Source: Gilliamella sp. wkB108 (GTDB lineage: Bacteria; Pseudomonadota; Gammaproteobacteria; Enterobacterales; Orbaceae). From it: 64,000 nucleotides of DNA. Below are positions 19,426 to 28,870 of the stretch, one piece after another; position 1 is the stretch's first letter; every line of letters begins with the position of its first letter. The translations under genes were made by a program, and so were the position numbers. Location: positions 1 through 64,000 of the forward strand of contig NZ_LZGM01000078.1 of the NCBI RefSeq assembly GCF_001690195.1, in the 5' to 3' direction. The notes beneath the pieces were generated by a model, which was given only the letters and a program-made list of their open reading frames with translations, was not told where the DNA came from and ran no database searches.

Positions 19426-21861
19426 ATGAAAACAAAACAAACAAAACAAATGATTATGCCTATTTTACCATTACGCGATGTAGTTGTATTCCCTCATATG
19501 GTAATTCCTCTCTTTGTCGGCCGAAATAAATCAATACGTTGCCTTGAAAGTGCAATGGAAATGGATAAGCAAGTTTTTCTTGTAACGCAAAAAAATCCAT
19601 CTCAAGATGAGCCGGATGTAGACGATTTGTATGAAGTGGGAACAATTGCAAATATTTTACAATTACTGCAACTACCGGATGGTACGGTTAAAGTTCTGGT
19701 AGAAGGTGTTGAACGCGCTAAGATTGTGGATATTGTAGAACGTAAAGAAGATGATTTTTTAATTGCCAATATTACTTCACTCACTACTAAAAAGAAAACA
19801 GATGATTTAAATGAAGCTTTAGTAAGAGTTGTTTTATCCAATTTTGATGAGTATGCAAAACTGAATAAAAAAGTTACTCAGGAAGTTGTTGACTCTATTC
19901 GGTTAATAAAAGAACCATCTCAGTTAGCCGATTCGATCGCTGCTACTTTATTTTTAAAGGTAGATCAAAAGCAAGAAATATTAGTGACAGCAGATATTGA
20001 AAAACGTTTTGAATTACTTATTTCAATGATGGAAGCGGAAATCGATCTGTTACAAGTTGAAAAAAATATTCGCCAACGTGTTAAACAACAAATGGAAAAA
20101 GCACAAAAAGAGTATTATCTCAACGAACAGATTAAAGCGATTCATAAAGAGTTAGGTGATATCGATAATAAGCCTGATGAATATGAAGAGTTAAAAACTA
20201 AAATTACTAAAGCTAAAATGCCACAAGAGGCAACTGATAAGGTATTGGCGGAATTAAATAAATTAAAAATGATGCCAGCGATGTCTGCTGAGGCAACTGT
20301 CGTACGTGGATATATTGATTGGATGTTACAAGTTCCATGGCATAAACGTAGTAAAGTTAAAAAAGATATTGAGAGTGCTCAAAAGGTACTAGATAAAGAT
20401 CATTATGGACTTGAAAGAGTAAAAGATCGTATTTTAGAATATTTAGCCGTACAAGGACGAGTTAACAAAGTTAAAGGACCTATTTTATGTCTGGTTGGAC
20501 CTCCTGGTGTCGGTAAAACTTCATTAGGACAATCTATTGCTAAAGCAACAGGAAGACACTATGTTCGAATGGCGTTAGGTGGCGTGCGTGATGAAGCAGA
20601 AATTCGTGGTCACAGACGTACTTACATTGGTTCTATGCCAGGTAAATTAATTCAACGCATGGTAAAAGTAGGTGTTAAAAATCCATTATTTTTATTAGAT
20701 GAAATTGATAAGATGGCATCTGATATGCGTGGTGATCCGGCATCGGCTTTATTAGAAGTGCTGGATCCTGAACAAAATAATGCATTTAGTGATCATTATC
20801 TTGAAGTAGATTATGATTTATCCGATGTTATGTTTGTAGCAACTGCAAATTCAATGAATATTCCAGCACCATTATTAGATAGAATGGAAGTTATTCGTCT
20901 CTCTGGATATACAGAAGATGAGAAATTAAATATTGCTAAACAGCATCTTATTACTAAACAAATTGAAAATAATGGTTTAAAAGCTAAAGAAATCTCTATT
21001 GATGATTCTGCAATTATCGGGATTATCCGTTACTATACACGTGAAGCAGGTGTACGAAGTTTAGAGCGAGAAATTGCTAAAATCTGCCGAAAAGTGGTTA
21101 AACAGTTATCTTTGAATAACAAATTAAAAAAAGTTAGTGTTACCCAAGATAATTTAAAAGAGTATCTAGGAGTACAACGTTTTGATTATGGTAAAACGGA
21201 TAATGAAAATAGAGTTGGTCAAGTTATTGGTCTTGCCTGGACTGAAGTTGGTGGCGATTTATTGACTATTGAATCGGTAAGTGTACCAGGTAAAGGTAAA
21301 TTAACCTATACGGGGTCTTTAGGTGATGTTATGCAAGAGTCAATTCAAACAGCATTAACCGTTGTTCGATCTCGCGCCGATAAATTAGGCATTAATCCAG
21401 ATTTTTATGAAAAACGTGATATCCATGTACATGTACCAGACGGTGCAACACCAAAAGATGGTCCTAGTGCTGGTATCGCTATGTGTACTTCACTTATATC
21501 GACATTGACAGGTAATCCTGTTCGCTCAGATGTTGCAATGACAGGTGAGATAACTTTACGTGGCGAGGTTTTACCTATCGGAGGTTTAAAAGAAAAATTA
21601 TTAGCGGCTCACCGAGGAGGTATTAAAACTGTACTTATACCAATGGATAACGTTAAAGATCTAGAAGAAATCCCTGATAATGTAAAAACAGAACTTGATA
21701 TTCATCCTGTAAAATGGATCGATGAAGTGATAACACTTGCTTTACAAAATAATCCTTTTGGTATGGAAATAGTTAATAACCAAAAGCATATAAAGCCGGC
21801 GAGTAAAAGAGCTATTAAAAAAGTAAAAAGTACTGTTGAAGTTACTAATCGGTTAAATTAA
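19426..21861 (+). CDS. lon: ATP-dependent protease Lon
   Basis: Cytosolic AAA+ serine protease of 811 residues that degrades misfolded and regulatory proteins. The N-terminal substrate-binding domain begins IMPILPLRDVVVFPHMVIP. Walker A GPPGVGKT is at 358-365. The protease domain has catalytic Ser681 (DGPSAGIAM) and Lys724 (GGLKEK), the spacing seen in E. coli Lon. A terminator follows. In E. coli the HU-beta gene hupB comes next; here it is absent and ppiD follows directly. Confidence 0.97.
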   Translation: MKTKQTKQMIMPILPLRDVVVFPHMVIPLFVGRNKSIRCLESAMEMDKQVFLVTQKNPSQDEPDVDDLYEVGTIANILQLLQLPDGTVKVLVEGVERAKIVDIVERKEDDFLIANITSLTTKKKTDDLNEALVRVVLSNFDEYAKLNKKVTQEVVDSIRLIKEPSQLADSIAATLFLKVDQKQEILVTADIEKRFELLISMMEAEIDLLQVEKNIRQRVKQQMEKAQKEYYLNEQIKAIHKELGDIDNKPDEYEELKTKITKAKMPQEATDKVLAELNKLKMMPAMSAEATVVRGYIDWMLQVPWHKRSKVKKDIESAQKVLDKDHYGLERVKDRILEYLAVQGRVNKVKGPILCLVGPPGVGKTSLGQSIAKATGRHYVRMALGGVRDEAEIRGHRRTYIGSMPGKLIQRMVKVGVKNPLFLLDEIDKMASDMRGDPASALLEVLDPEQNNAFSDHYLEVDYDLSDVMFVATANSMNIPAPLLDRMEVIRLSGYTEDEKLNIAKQHLITKQIENNGLKAKEISIDDSAIIGIIRYYTREAGVRSLEREIAKICRKVVKQLSLNNKLKKVSVTQDNLKEYLGVQRFDYGKTDNENRVGQVIGLAWTEVGGDLLTIESVSVPGKGKLTYTGSLGDVMQESIQTALTVVRSRADKLGINPDFYEKRDIHVHVPDGATPKDGPSAGIAMCTSLISTLTGNPVRSDVAMTGEITLRGEVLPIGGLKEKLLAAHRGGIKTVLIPMDNVKDLEEIPDNVKTELDIHPVKWIDEVITLALQNNPFGMEIVNNQKHIKPASKRAIKKVKSTVEVTNRLN

Positions 21862-21876
21862 ATTTTAGTCACTATT

Positions 21877-21905
21877 AAAGATCAACTTAAAGTTGATCTT
21901 TTTTT
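21877..21905 (+). terminator. Rho-independent terminator after lon
   Basis: AAAGATCAACTT pairs with AAGTTGATCTTT and is followed by a run of T. It is a long perfect stem 15 nt after the lon stop. Confidence 0.88.
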
Positions 21906-21992
21906 GCTGTTTAACATTCAGGTAATAGCCAATTTAGCTAAATATGCTATACTTGCAAAACTAAATATTAGGTTTATGGAGAATAGCAAGAA

Positions 21993-23855
21993 ATGATGGA
22001 GACAATCCGAAAGGCAGCAAATCATATTGTCGTTAAGATTATTTTTGCAATAATAATTCTATGTTTTATATTTACCGGAATTGGCTTTTTAGGTTTTGGT
22101 GGCGGTAGTAATAAAAATGATGAAGTAAATTACGTCGCAAAAGTCGATGGTGAAGGAATCAGTAGAAAACAATTTGAAGCTCAAGCAAATAATATAGTGG
22201 CTAATTCTTACGGTGATGCTTCTTTCATTAAACAATTGCGCCGTCAAGTTTTAACGGGTCAAATTGATAATTTTTTATCTTACAAGTTCTCGCAAAGTCT
22301 TAAAGCCATAGTGAGCGATGAACAAGTAAAAGATGCTATTCGAGCAGATAAAGTCTTCTTTGAAAACGGTCAATTTAGTAATAAAAAATATACAGATTTA
22401 TTAGCGGCAAATAATCTCAACTCTGATATTTATGCTGACGCGTTAAGATCATCATTACAGCAGAAACAGGTTATTAATGCACTAATTAAAACCGATTTTG
22501 TTTTACCTGTTGATTCTGAGCGAACATTACTTGTTGATCAAACAAGAAAGGCTTATATAAGCTCTGTAACTCCTTCAATTGTTAATTTAGATGATATTAA
22601 TATTTCTACTGAAGATGAACAAAAATATTATGATGAGCACCAAAGTGAGTTCTTTAGAAAGGAGAGAGTAAAATTTGATTACATTATTAATTCTAAAGAT
22701 AATATAGCCAAAACAATTACAGTTAGTGATGATGAAGTTCAGCAGGAATATGATAAAAACAAGAGCATCTATACCTTCCCAGCTAAAAATGCATACAGTG
22801 TTATTTTTGTAACAAATAAAGAAAAAGCAGATGATATAAGTAAAGACCTATCTTCAGGTGAAAACTTCGATAATATTGTCAAAACAGTCAATCAAGATAA
22901 TGAAATATCACCTTATGGTAAAAATGGTTCCTTAGGTTGGTTTGCAGTAGATGATACCTTACCACAGGCTTTTAAAGATGCTGATTTGAAAAAAATAGGT
23001 CAGATTTCTAAACCAATTGCAGTAGAGGGTGGTTATTTAATTATTAAATTGGATGATACGCAAAAAGCTAAGTCTATGGATTTTGACTATATCAAATATC
23101 AGATAACAGAAAAGCTATACAAACAGAGATTACAACATGCTTTTGAAGTAGTAGAGGATAAAATTAAGGTTAATTTGAATAATCCTTCCTTATCTTTAGA
23201 GGAAGTTGCTAAAAAATCAGATCTTGAACTATATCATTCTGCTTGGAGTTATTATCGAGATTCAGGAACTATTTTACGTTATCCTGAGGTAAGTGATTTG
23301 GTATTCAGTAATGAAATGGTTGTAGATGGTAAAGCAACAGGAAAAATTTCTGACATAATACCTGTCGGTAATGATAGCGATATGTATGATTTTGTTATTC
23401 AAGTGGTAGATTATCGTCCGGATGGTATAGCACCTTTTGAAGAAGTCAAAGATGAAATTAATAAGAAACTCCATTATGAGATTGCGAGTGATCGTTTTAA
23501 ATCTACAGTTGATGAAATTTTGAAAGAACTTAATACATCAGGAGAATCTAATCAGCTTCACTTTGCCATACAATATAAGTTAAATCGAAATTCAAAAGAA
23601 TTTGAAAAACCGATTATTGATACAGTTTTTGATTTAATACCTTCAGCAAATCGAAAAGATGTTTACGGTGTAACCTATGTGAATGATGATAAAGAAGCTT
23701 ATGTAATAGCGTTAAATGATGTAGTTACACCAGATAAAGTACGAGATATTTCATCAGAATTAACACCTACATTTATTGATACTACCCATTATTATCTAAT
23801 TATGGATATTCGTTCTAAAGCTAAAATTGAAATCATGCCAAATTCCAATTTGTGA
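21993..23855 (+). CDS. ppiD: periplasmic folding chaperone PpiD (SurA-like, parvulin domain)
   Basis: Inner-membrane-anchored protein of 620 residues, associated in E. coli with the SecYEG exit. One N-terminal helix (about 12-35, MMETIRKAANHIVVKIIF context as in E. coli) is followed by a SurA-like chaperone region and a parvulin-type domain around 250-350 (AYSVIFVTNKEKAD, GKNGSLGWFAVDDTLPQAF). E. coli PpiD is a chaperone with a catalytically inactive parvulin domain. The start is fixed by a GGAGA ribosome-binding site. Confidence 0.95.
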   Translation: MMETIRKAANHIVVKIIFAIIILCFIFTGIGFLGFGGGSNKNDEVNYVAKVDGEGISRKQFEAQANNIVANSYGDASFIKQLRRQVLTGQIDNFLSYKFSQSLKAIVSDEQVKDAIRADKVFFENGQFSNKKYTDLLAANNLNSDIYADALRSSLQQKQVINALIKTDFVLPVDSERTLLVDQTRKAYISSVTPSIVNLDDINISTEDEQKYYDEHQSEFFRKERVKFDYIINSKDNIAKTITVSDDEVQQEYDKNKSIYTFPAKNAYSVIFVTNKEKADDISKDLSSGENFDNIVKTVNQDNEISPYGKNGSLGWFAVDDTLPQAFKDADLKKIGQISKPIAVEGGYLIIKLDDTQKAKSMDFDYIKYQITEKLYKQRLQHAFEVVEDKIKVNLNNPSLSLEEVAKKSDLELYHSAWSYYRDSGTILRYPEVSDLVFSNEMVVDGKATGKISDIIPVGNDSDMYDFVIQVVDYRPDGIAPFEEVKDEINKKLHYEIASDRFKSTVDEILKELNTSGESNQLHFAIQYKLNRNSKEFEKPIIDTVFDLIPSANRKDVYGVTYVNDDKEAYVIALNDVVTPDKVRDISSELTPTFIDTTHYYLIMDIRSKAKIEIMPNSNL

Positions 23856-23891
23856 TATAGTTCGAAAAATAATGAAATAAAGAGTAATAAA

Positions 23892-23923
23892 GAGAAGTCA
23901 CTTAGGTGACTTTTCTTATTTTT
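23892..23923 (+). terminator. Rho-independent terminator after ppiD
   Basis: GAGAAGTCAC pairs with GTGACTTTTC around loop TTAG, followed by TTATTTTT. Confidence 0.82.
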
Positions 23924-24007
23924 GTGGCAAGAGAATTTTTTTCATTTGATTTAGTGAGATAGTGATAAAGCAAATTTAATTGCATAACTATTTCGGAGAT
24001 TAATCAA

Positions 24008-24313
24008 ATGAAAGTATTTTCACTATTGTGTTTTTTATTATCAATTATGACTTTTTCTAACCTCAGTTTAGCTGAAACAAAGCCCACAGAATCAACCCCA
24101 AAAGAGCAAAAGCAAGTTGAACAAGTCAATATTAATACGGCTTCGGTCGAGGAGTTAACTAAAGCATTAAATGGGATTGGTGCGAGTAAAGCTCAGAAAA
24201 TTGTTGAATATCGTGAAAAATTTGGACCATTTGTTTCTATAGAACAGCTTAAAGAAGTTTCTGGTATCGGACAAGCTACGTTAGATAAAAATGCCGGGAA
24301 AATCACTTTATAA
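24008..24313 (+). CDS. ybaV: ComEA/YbaV-type helix-hairpin-helix protein
   Basis: Secreted protein of 101 residues: a signal peptide ending at about residue 22 (SLA), a polar linker, then a double helix-hairpin-helix DNA-binding domain (VNINTASVEELTKALNGIG, and LKEVSGIGQATLDK). ComEA proteins bind double-stranded DNA in the periplasm during natural uptake. In E. coli the equivalent ybaV also lies beside ppiD, so position does not by itself argue for competence. No other competence gene is present in the window. Confidence 0.88.
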   Translation: MKVFSLLCFLLSIMTFSNLSLAETKPTESTPKEQKQVEQVNINTASVEELTKALNGIGASKAQKIVEYREKFGPFVSIEQLKEVSGIGQATLDKNAGKITL

Positions 24314-24322
24314 TAAGATTAT

Positions 24323-24342
24323 CCACTGATTAATTTCAGTGG
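24323..24342. terminator. hairpin between convergent ybaV and priA
   Basis: CCACTGA pairs with TCAGTGG in the 42-nt gap between two converging genes. It is the right place for a bidirectional terminator, but no long T run follows on either strand. Confidence 0.5.
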
Positions 24343-24355
24343 AAATTGTATAAAG

Positions 24356-26524
24356 CTAGTTATCTATTGGATCCACATCAATACTCCATCGTACTTTTGA
24401 TATTTCGTTCCATTTTTGCATAGCAATAAGGAGTTGATCTAATATTTGTTGCAGTACTTGTCTGTTACTATGTTGCAACAAAAGTTGCCAACGATTATAA
24501 CCCGCTTTTTTAGGTTGATTTGCTGGCATCGGTCCAAGTTGCCATAATGTAGGTGTAACATTGGCTTTAAGCCAATCATGGATATATTGTAAAAACTTTG
24601 GTGCATATTGATTATTGCGATCGGCTACACGAATTAGAGTTTGGTAGCTAAAAGGTGGTAATTGTGTTTGTTGTCTTTCTTGTAGGGTGATTTTAGCAAA
24701 GGCTTGGTAACCTTGTGTCAGTAATACATTAAGTAGTGGATGATTGGGATGATAGGTTTGTAAAATAACTTCCCCCGCCTTGGCTTCACGTCCAGCACGT
24801 CCTGATACTTGGGTATAAATTTGTGCAAAATGCTCAGTTGCTCGAAAGTCACTGGAAAACAAAGCTCCATCAACATCAATAATGCCAACTAAAGTAATAT
24901 CAGGGAAATGATGACCTTTTGCCAAAATTTGTGTCCCAACTAAAATATGGGCGCCACCTTCTTGGATTTTTTGCAAATAGTTGTCCAAAGCTCCTTTTTT
25001 ACTGACTGTATCACGATCAATACGACTGATCTGGATATGAGGAAATAAAATTTCAAGTTGCTTTTCGAGTTGTTCTGTTCCAAAACCAATAGGCATTAAA
25101 TGTGTTGAGCCACATTTAGGGCATTGTGTCGGTACTTCTCTAGGCGTATCACAATGGTGACAACTTAGCTTATGTTGTTTTTGGTGATAAGTATAGGGAC
25201 GATCACAGCGAGGACATTCTGCTATCCAGCCACAATCATGGCAAATTAACAAAGGTGAGAATCCTCGTCGATTCAAAAATAACATAACCTGATTGTTGTT
25301 TGATAAGTGTTGCTTCATTTGTTCAATAAGTGGTTGCGATAAACCCGCAGTAAGGACTAATCCTCGGAGATCTAAAATTGATTGCTTAGCTAACGTGGCA
25401 TTGCCAGCTCTTTCATTAAGCTGTAATAGTTGGTATTTATGATTCTGCGCATTATTGAGAGTTTCTAGTGAAGGCGTTGCCGATCCTAATAAAATTGGAA
25501 TGTTGTCAATTTTTGCTCGAATAATGGCTAAGTCACGCGCATGATAACGCCAACCTTCTTGCTGTTTATAAGAGCTATCATGTTCTTCATCAATAATTAT
25601 CATCCCTAAATTTTTAAATGGGGTAAATAGTGAAGAACGGGTGCCAACTATGATGGCATTTTCACCATTTTTACTTCTTAACCAAACACTTAATCTTTCT
25701 TTTACTGTTAATCCTGAATGTAGTATATCAATCGGAGCATTAAAACGCTGTTTAAAACGGTTGATTGTTTGTGGTGTAAGGCTAATTTCTGGGACTAGCA
25801 CTAAAGCTTGTTTACCTTTAGATAGTACATCAGCAAGGACATTCAAATAAACTTCGGTTTTACCAGAGCCTGTCACACCTTCTAATAAAAATACACAAAA
25901 GTGATTGTTTTGTTGATTAATGGTTGTGATTGCTTGAGTTTGTTCATTATTTAATTTGATTGAACTTGAATTTGTTGAAAAGTCTTGAAGCCATTCAATC
26001 ATGGGGGGTAGCTCTTTAACTTGTTCAATCAGCTGTTTTTTTTGTAATTGATGATAAATTGATTTATTAAAATCTGTTTTCTGTACAGTATTATTTCTAA
26101 ATGAGGATAACAGTAATAACTGTTTTGGAAAACGAGATAATGATTTTAGCTCAATTTGTTGCCCCAATTGCGTTAATTGCCAACGCTTGCTTTCATCTTT
26201 AACAGCTTGCCTACCTTGACGTAATAATACCGGCATTGCATGAAATAATACTTCACCTATTGGGTAATGATAATAATTTGCCGCCCAGTTTAATAGTTGC
26301 CAAATCGAAGGAGTAAAAAGAGGTGTTTCATCAATAACACTGGTGATTGTTTTCAAATTTTCAATACTAAAATCAGTCTGCTCATCAATATTGACAATAA
26401 TACCTATTGCATCACGTGTACCAAAAGGAACTTTAACCCGCATACCAATTTCAGCAGGTGCAACTAATAGATAATCATAAAGTTGATAAAGTGGTACAGG
26501 TAAGGCTACATGTGCAATAAGCAT
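24356..26524 (-). CDS. priA: primosomal protein N' (replication restart helicase PriA)
   Basis: 3'-to-5' superfamily 2 helicase of 722 residues (E. coli 732) that recognises stalled forks and reloads the replisome. The N-terminal 3'-end-binding domain spans about 1-105. Walker A is GVTGSGKT (215-222) and the DEEH box is at 312-315. Eight zinc-binding cysteines lie at about 428-471 (CHDCGWIAECPRC, SCHHC, CPKC). The GTEQLE and ATEHFAQIYTQVSGRAGR helicase motifs follow. It converges with ybaV and stands alone. Confidence 0.97.
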   Translation of the reverse strand: MLIAHVALPVPLYQLYDYLLVAPAEIGMRVKVPFGTRDAIGIIVNIDEQTDFSIENLKTITSVIDETPLFTPSIWQLLNWAANYYHYPIGEVLFHAMPVLLRQGRQAVKDESKRWQLTQLGQQIELKSLSRFPKQLLLLSSFRNNTVQKTDFNKSIYHQLQKKQLIEQVKELPPMIEWLQDFSTNSSSIKLNNEQTQAITTINQQNNHFCVFLLEGVTGSGKTEVYLNVLADVLSKGKQALVLVPEISLTPQTINRFKQRFNAPIDILHSGLTVKERLSVWLRSKNGENAIIVGTRSSLFTPFKNLGMIIIDEEHDSSYKQQEGWRYHARDLAIIRAKIDNIPILLGSATPSLETLNNAQNHKYQLLQLNERAGNATLAKQSILDLRGLVLTAGLSQPLIEQMKQHLSNNNQVMLFLNRRGFSPLLICHDCGWIAECPRCDRPYTYHQKQHKLSCHHCDTPREVPTQCPKCGSTHLMPIGFGTEQLEKQLEILFPHIQISRIDRDTVSKKGALDNYLQKIQEGGAHILVGTQILAKGHHFPDITLVGIIDVDGALFSSDFRATEHFAQIYTQVSGRAGREAKAGEVILQTYHPNHPLLNVLLTQGYQAFAKITLQERQQTQLPPFSYQTLIRVADRNNQYAPKFLQYIHDWLKANVTPTLWQLGPMPANQPKKAGYNRWQLLLQHSNRQVLQQILDQLLIAMQKWNEISKVRWSIDVDPIDN

Positions 26525-26752
26525 TTAAAATCACATTAAAAATAAATGGAGGGTTTATTGTACGCAGTTTTTATGTAACTCGCAAAAGCTAACATGGTTA
26601 ATTGTTTATTTTCTAGCAGGATATAGATAACAATATAAAAAAATAATCATTTTTATAGTTATAATCTATTTTATACAAAGGTAGTATCAATTTTTAAATT
26701 TTGATATCTTGTAAAAGCAAATTAAATAAAAGCGTAATAGAGGTAACGGTTG

Positions 26753-27235
26753 ATGTCACAATCATTTTCACATATTAATTCACATGGTGATGCTCACATG
26801 GTTGATGTTTCAAATAAACCAATAACAATGCGAGAAGCCAGAGCTGAGTCTTTCGTGCTAATGAATACTGAGACAATTAATATGATAATTGAAGGTAAAC
26901 ATTATAAAGGTGATGTTTTTGCAACGGCAAGAATTGCGGGTATTCAAGCAGCCAAAAAAACCTGGGAACTCATTCCTCTTTGTCATCCTTTGTTACTAAG
27001 CAAAATTGAAGTGAATATTGACGCTGATTTAGTTAATCAAAGGGTTAGAATTGAATCTATTTGCCGATTAAACGGTCAGACAGGGGTTGAAATGGAAGCG
27101 ATGGTTGCTTCATCAGTTGCAGCTTTAACTATTTATGATATGTGTAAGGCTGTTCAAAAAGATATGGTTATTACACAAGTTAGATTATTAAACAAAACCG
27201 GCGGTAAATCTGGTGATTTTAGGGCTAATAATTAA
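26753..27235 (+). CDS. moaC: cyclic pyranopterin monophosphate synthase
   Basis: Second step of molybdenum cofactor synthesis: converts 3',8-cyclo-7,8-dihydro-GTP to cyclic pyranopterin monophosphate. 160 residues. Signature stretches are [52 protein letters not shown] and GGKSGDF. The ATG at 26753 is preferred over the adjacent TTG because AGAGG lies 9 nt upstream. It heads moaCDE; moaA and moaB are not here, and I see no molybdenum-cofactor riboswitch in the 225-nt leader. Confidence 0.96.
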   Translation: MSQSFSHINSHGDAHMVDVSNKPITMREARAESFVLMNTETINMIIEGKHYKGDVFATARIAGIQAAKKTWELIPLCHPLLLSKIEVNIDADLVNQRVRIESICRLNGQTGVEMEAMVASSVAALTIYDMCKAVQKDMVITQVRLLNKTGGKSGDFRANN

Positions 27236-27481
27236 ATGAATAAGATTATTTTTTTTGCTCAAATTAGAGAACTCATTGGCGTTGAAAGCATCATGTTCGA
27301 TGCAAAGACGTTATCCGTATCTCATCTCTTAGACCAACTAAGTCAACGAGGGGATAAATGGTTATTAGCATTAAAAGAAGCAACTGTGCTATGTGCTGTT
27401 AATCAAGTATTAGTTGATAGTCAATATATTATACAAATTGGTGATGAAATAGCTTTTTTCCCACCGGTAACGGGAGGTTAA
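27236..27481 (+). CDS. moaD: molybdopterin synthase sulfur-carrier subunit
   Basis: Ubiquitin-fold sulfur carrier of 81 residues, ending in the diagnostic FFPPVTGG whose C-terminal glycine is thiocarboxylated. It pairs with MoaE to insert the dithiolene sulfurs. The ATG follows the moaC stop with no gap, so the two are translationally coupled. Confidence 0.95.
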   Translation: MNKIIFFAQIRELIGVESIMFDAKTLSVSHLLDQLSQRGDKWLLALKEATVLCAVNQVLVDSQYIIQIGDEIAFFPPVTGG

Positions 27482-27485
27482 TTAT

Positions 27486-27929
27486 ATGGATATTATTCAA
27501 GTTAATGAACAGCAAATCGAATTAGATAAATTAATAGATTGGTTATCATCATCACCACAAGATGGTGCAGTTGTCACTTTTATAGGTAAAGTACGTGCTA
27601 TTGAACAAGCACCAATTAGTCTTTTTTTAGAACATTATACAGGAATGACTGAAAAAGTATTAACTAACATCATCTTACAAGCTCGAACACGTTGGCAACT
27701 AAATCGAGTGGCGGTTATCCATAGAGTTGGTCAAATAGAGACTAATGAAAAAATTGTTTTTGTCGGTGTGAGTAGCGCCCATCGTAGCGATTCTTTTGCG
27801 GCCACTGAATTTATAATGGATTTATTAAAATGTGAAGCACCTTTTTGGAAAAAAGAGAAAACAGCCGAAGGAGAAAATTGGGTTGAAGCAAAAAAAACTG
27901 ATAAAGAAGCCTTGAAAAAATGGTTTTAA
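27486..27929 (+). CDS. moaE: molybdopterin synthase catalytic subunit
   Basis: Large subunit of molybdopterin synthase, 147 residues. Family marks are GAVVTFIGKVRA, LEHYTGMTEK, AVIHRVGQIETNEKIVFVGV, SAHRSDSFAATEFIMD and a catalytic-lysine region KCEAPFWKKE. It follows moaD after 4 nt. Confidence 0.96.
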   Translation: MDIIQVNEQQIELDKLIDWLSSSPQDGAVVTFIGKVRAIEQAPISLFLEHYTGMTEKVLTNIILQARTRWQLNRVAVIHRVGQIETNEKIVFVGVSSAHRSDSFAATEFIMDLLKCEAPFWKKEKTAEGENWVEAKKTDKEALKKWF

Positions 27930-27989
27930 TCAATATTTAGGTTATAATAGATACAAATTTATATCATTTATTTTTACAAGAGGTAATAA

Positions 27990-28688
27990 ATGGCAAATTA
28001 TTCGCTTAATGGTTCAATTATTGAACAATCCGGTAGTCGAGTACAAACATACATGAGCCATGTGTATGGTTGGATGACAGTTGGTTTATTATTAACAGCA
28101 TTGGTTGCATGGTATGCTTCAACAAGTATCGAACTTTTAACTATTTTGTATAAAGGTATGTGGATATTGTTGATTGCTGAGCTTGGATTAGTTTTTGTTA
28201 TTTCAGGCATGATTAACCGTTTATCCGGTGCAGCTGCTACCACCTTATTTATGTTATATTCGGTTTTAAATGGTTGTACTTTCTCTATTTACTTTATAGT
28301 TTATACTTACTCTTCAATAGCGAGCGTATTTTTTATTACTGCCGGTATGTTTGCTGCTCTTGCTTTTTATGGCTATACCACAAAACGTGATTTATCCAGT
28401 TTAGGACGTTTTTTATTTATGGGGTTAGTTGGCATTATCATCGCTTCACTTGTTAATTTATTTATGCAAAGTGAGCCATTAATGTGGGCGGTTACTTATA
28501 TTGGTGTTTTTGTTTTTGCTGGTTTAACTGCTTATGATACACAAAAACTTAAAGCGTTAGGTGAACAATTACCACAAGATGATCAAAATGTCTTTAGGCG
28601 TTTTGTAATTTTAGGTGCATTAACACTCTATCTTGATTTCATCAATTTATTCATAATGTTATTAAGAATTTTTGCAGATCGTCGATAA
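27990..28688 (+). CDS. Bax inhibitor-1/YbhL family membrane protein
   Basis: Inner-membrane protein of 232 residues with seven predicted transmembrane helices and the BI-1 family C-terminal signature (AYDTQKLK and a DFINLFIMLLRIF tail). Relatives include E. coli YbhL and YccA; the family is linked to ion leak or to control of FtsH, but this member's role is unproven. In E. coli ybhL also follows moaE, so the link is positional conservation rather than cofactor synthesis. It ends before a strong terminator. Confidence 0.9.
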   Translation: MANYSLNGSIIEQSGSRVQTYMSHVYGWMTVGLLLTALVAWYASTSIELLTILYKGMWILLIAELGLVFVISGMINRLSGAAATTLFMLYSVLNGCTFSIYFIVYTYSSIASVFFITAGMFAALAFYGYTTKRDLSSLGRFLFMGLVGIIIASLVNLFMQSEPLMWAVTYIGVFVFAGLTAYDTQKLKALGEQLPQDDQNVFRRFVILGALTLYLDFINLFIMLLRIFADRR

Positions 28689-28713
28689 TTTGACTATTAT
28701 ACAATATGATAAG

Positions 28714-28740
28714 AAGGACTCTATAATGAGTCCTTTTTGT
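28714..28740 (+). terminator. Rho-independent terminator after the BI-1 family gene
   Basis: AAGGACTC pairs with GAGTCCTT around loop TATAAT, followed by TTTGTT. Confidence 0.85.
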
Positions 28741-28776
28741 TAAATTTTTGTTAGTAATTTATTTGTATAATGCTAT

Positions 28777-28818
28777 TTTGTTAAAAAGTTTCAGGTTAAC
28801 CCTATGTTTTAGTATAAA
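28777..28818 (+). repeat. interspersed intergenic repeat, copy 1
   Basis: Contains GTTTCAG (28788-28794), an 11-nt spacer GTTAACCCTAT, then GTTTTAG (28806-28812) and TATAAA. It is preceded by a TTTGTTAAAAA segment that matches the TTTGTAAAGA of copies 2 and 3. It lies in the leader of the lapC-like gene. Confidence 0.7.
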
Positions 28819-28870
28819 ATAGGTGTTTTACTGAATATAGAACCAAAAGCTAGTTTATTAGTGAATTACT

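Noticed and set aside
24008-24313. evidence for a natural competence locus
   Set aside because: The ComEA-like gene sits beside ppiD exactly as ybaV does in E. coli, and no other competence gene is in the window.
26525-26752. molybdenum-cofactor riboswitch upstream of moaC
   Set aside because: The leader is AT-rich with no paired multi-stem structure that I can see; the known motif usually precedes moaA operons.
28788-28812. GTTTCAG repeats as a CRISPR unit
   Set aside because: Each site has only two 7-mers with a conserved 11-nt spacer; no array of unique spacers and no cas gene.
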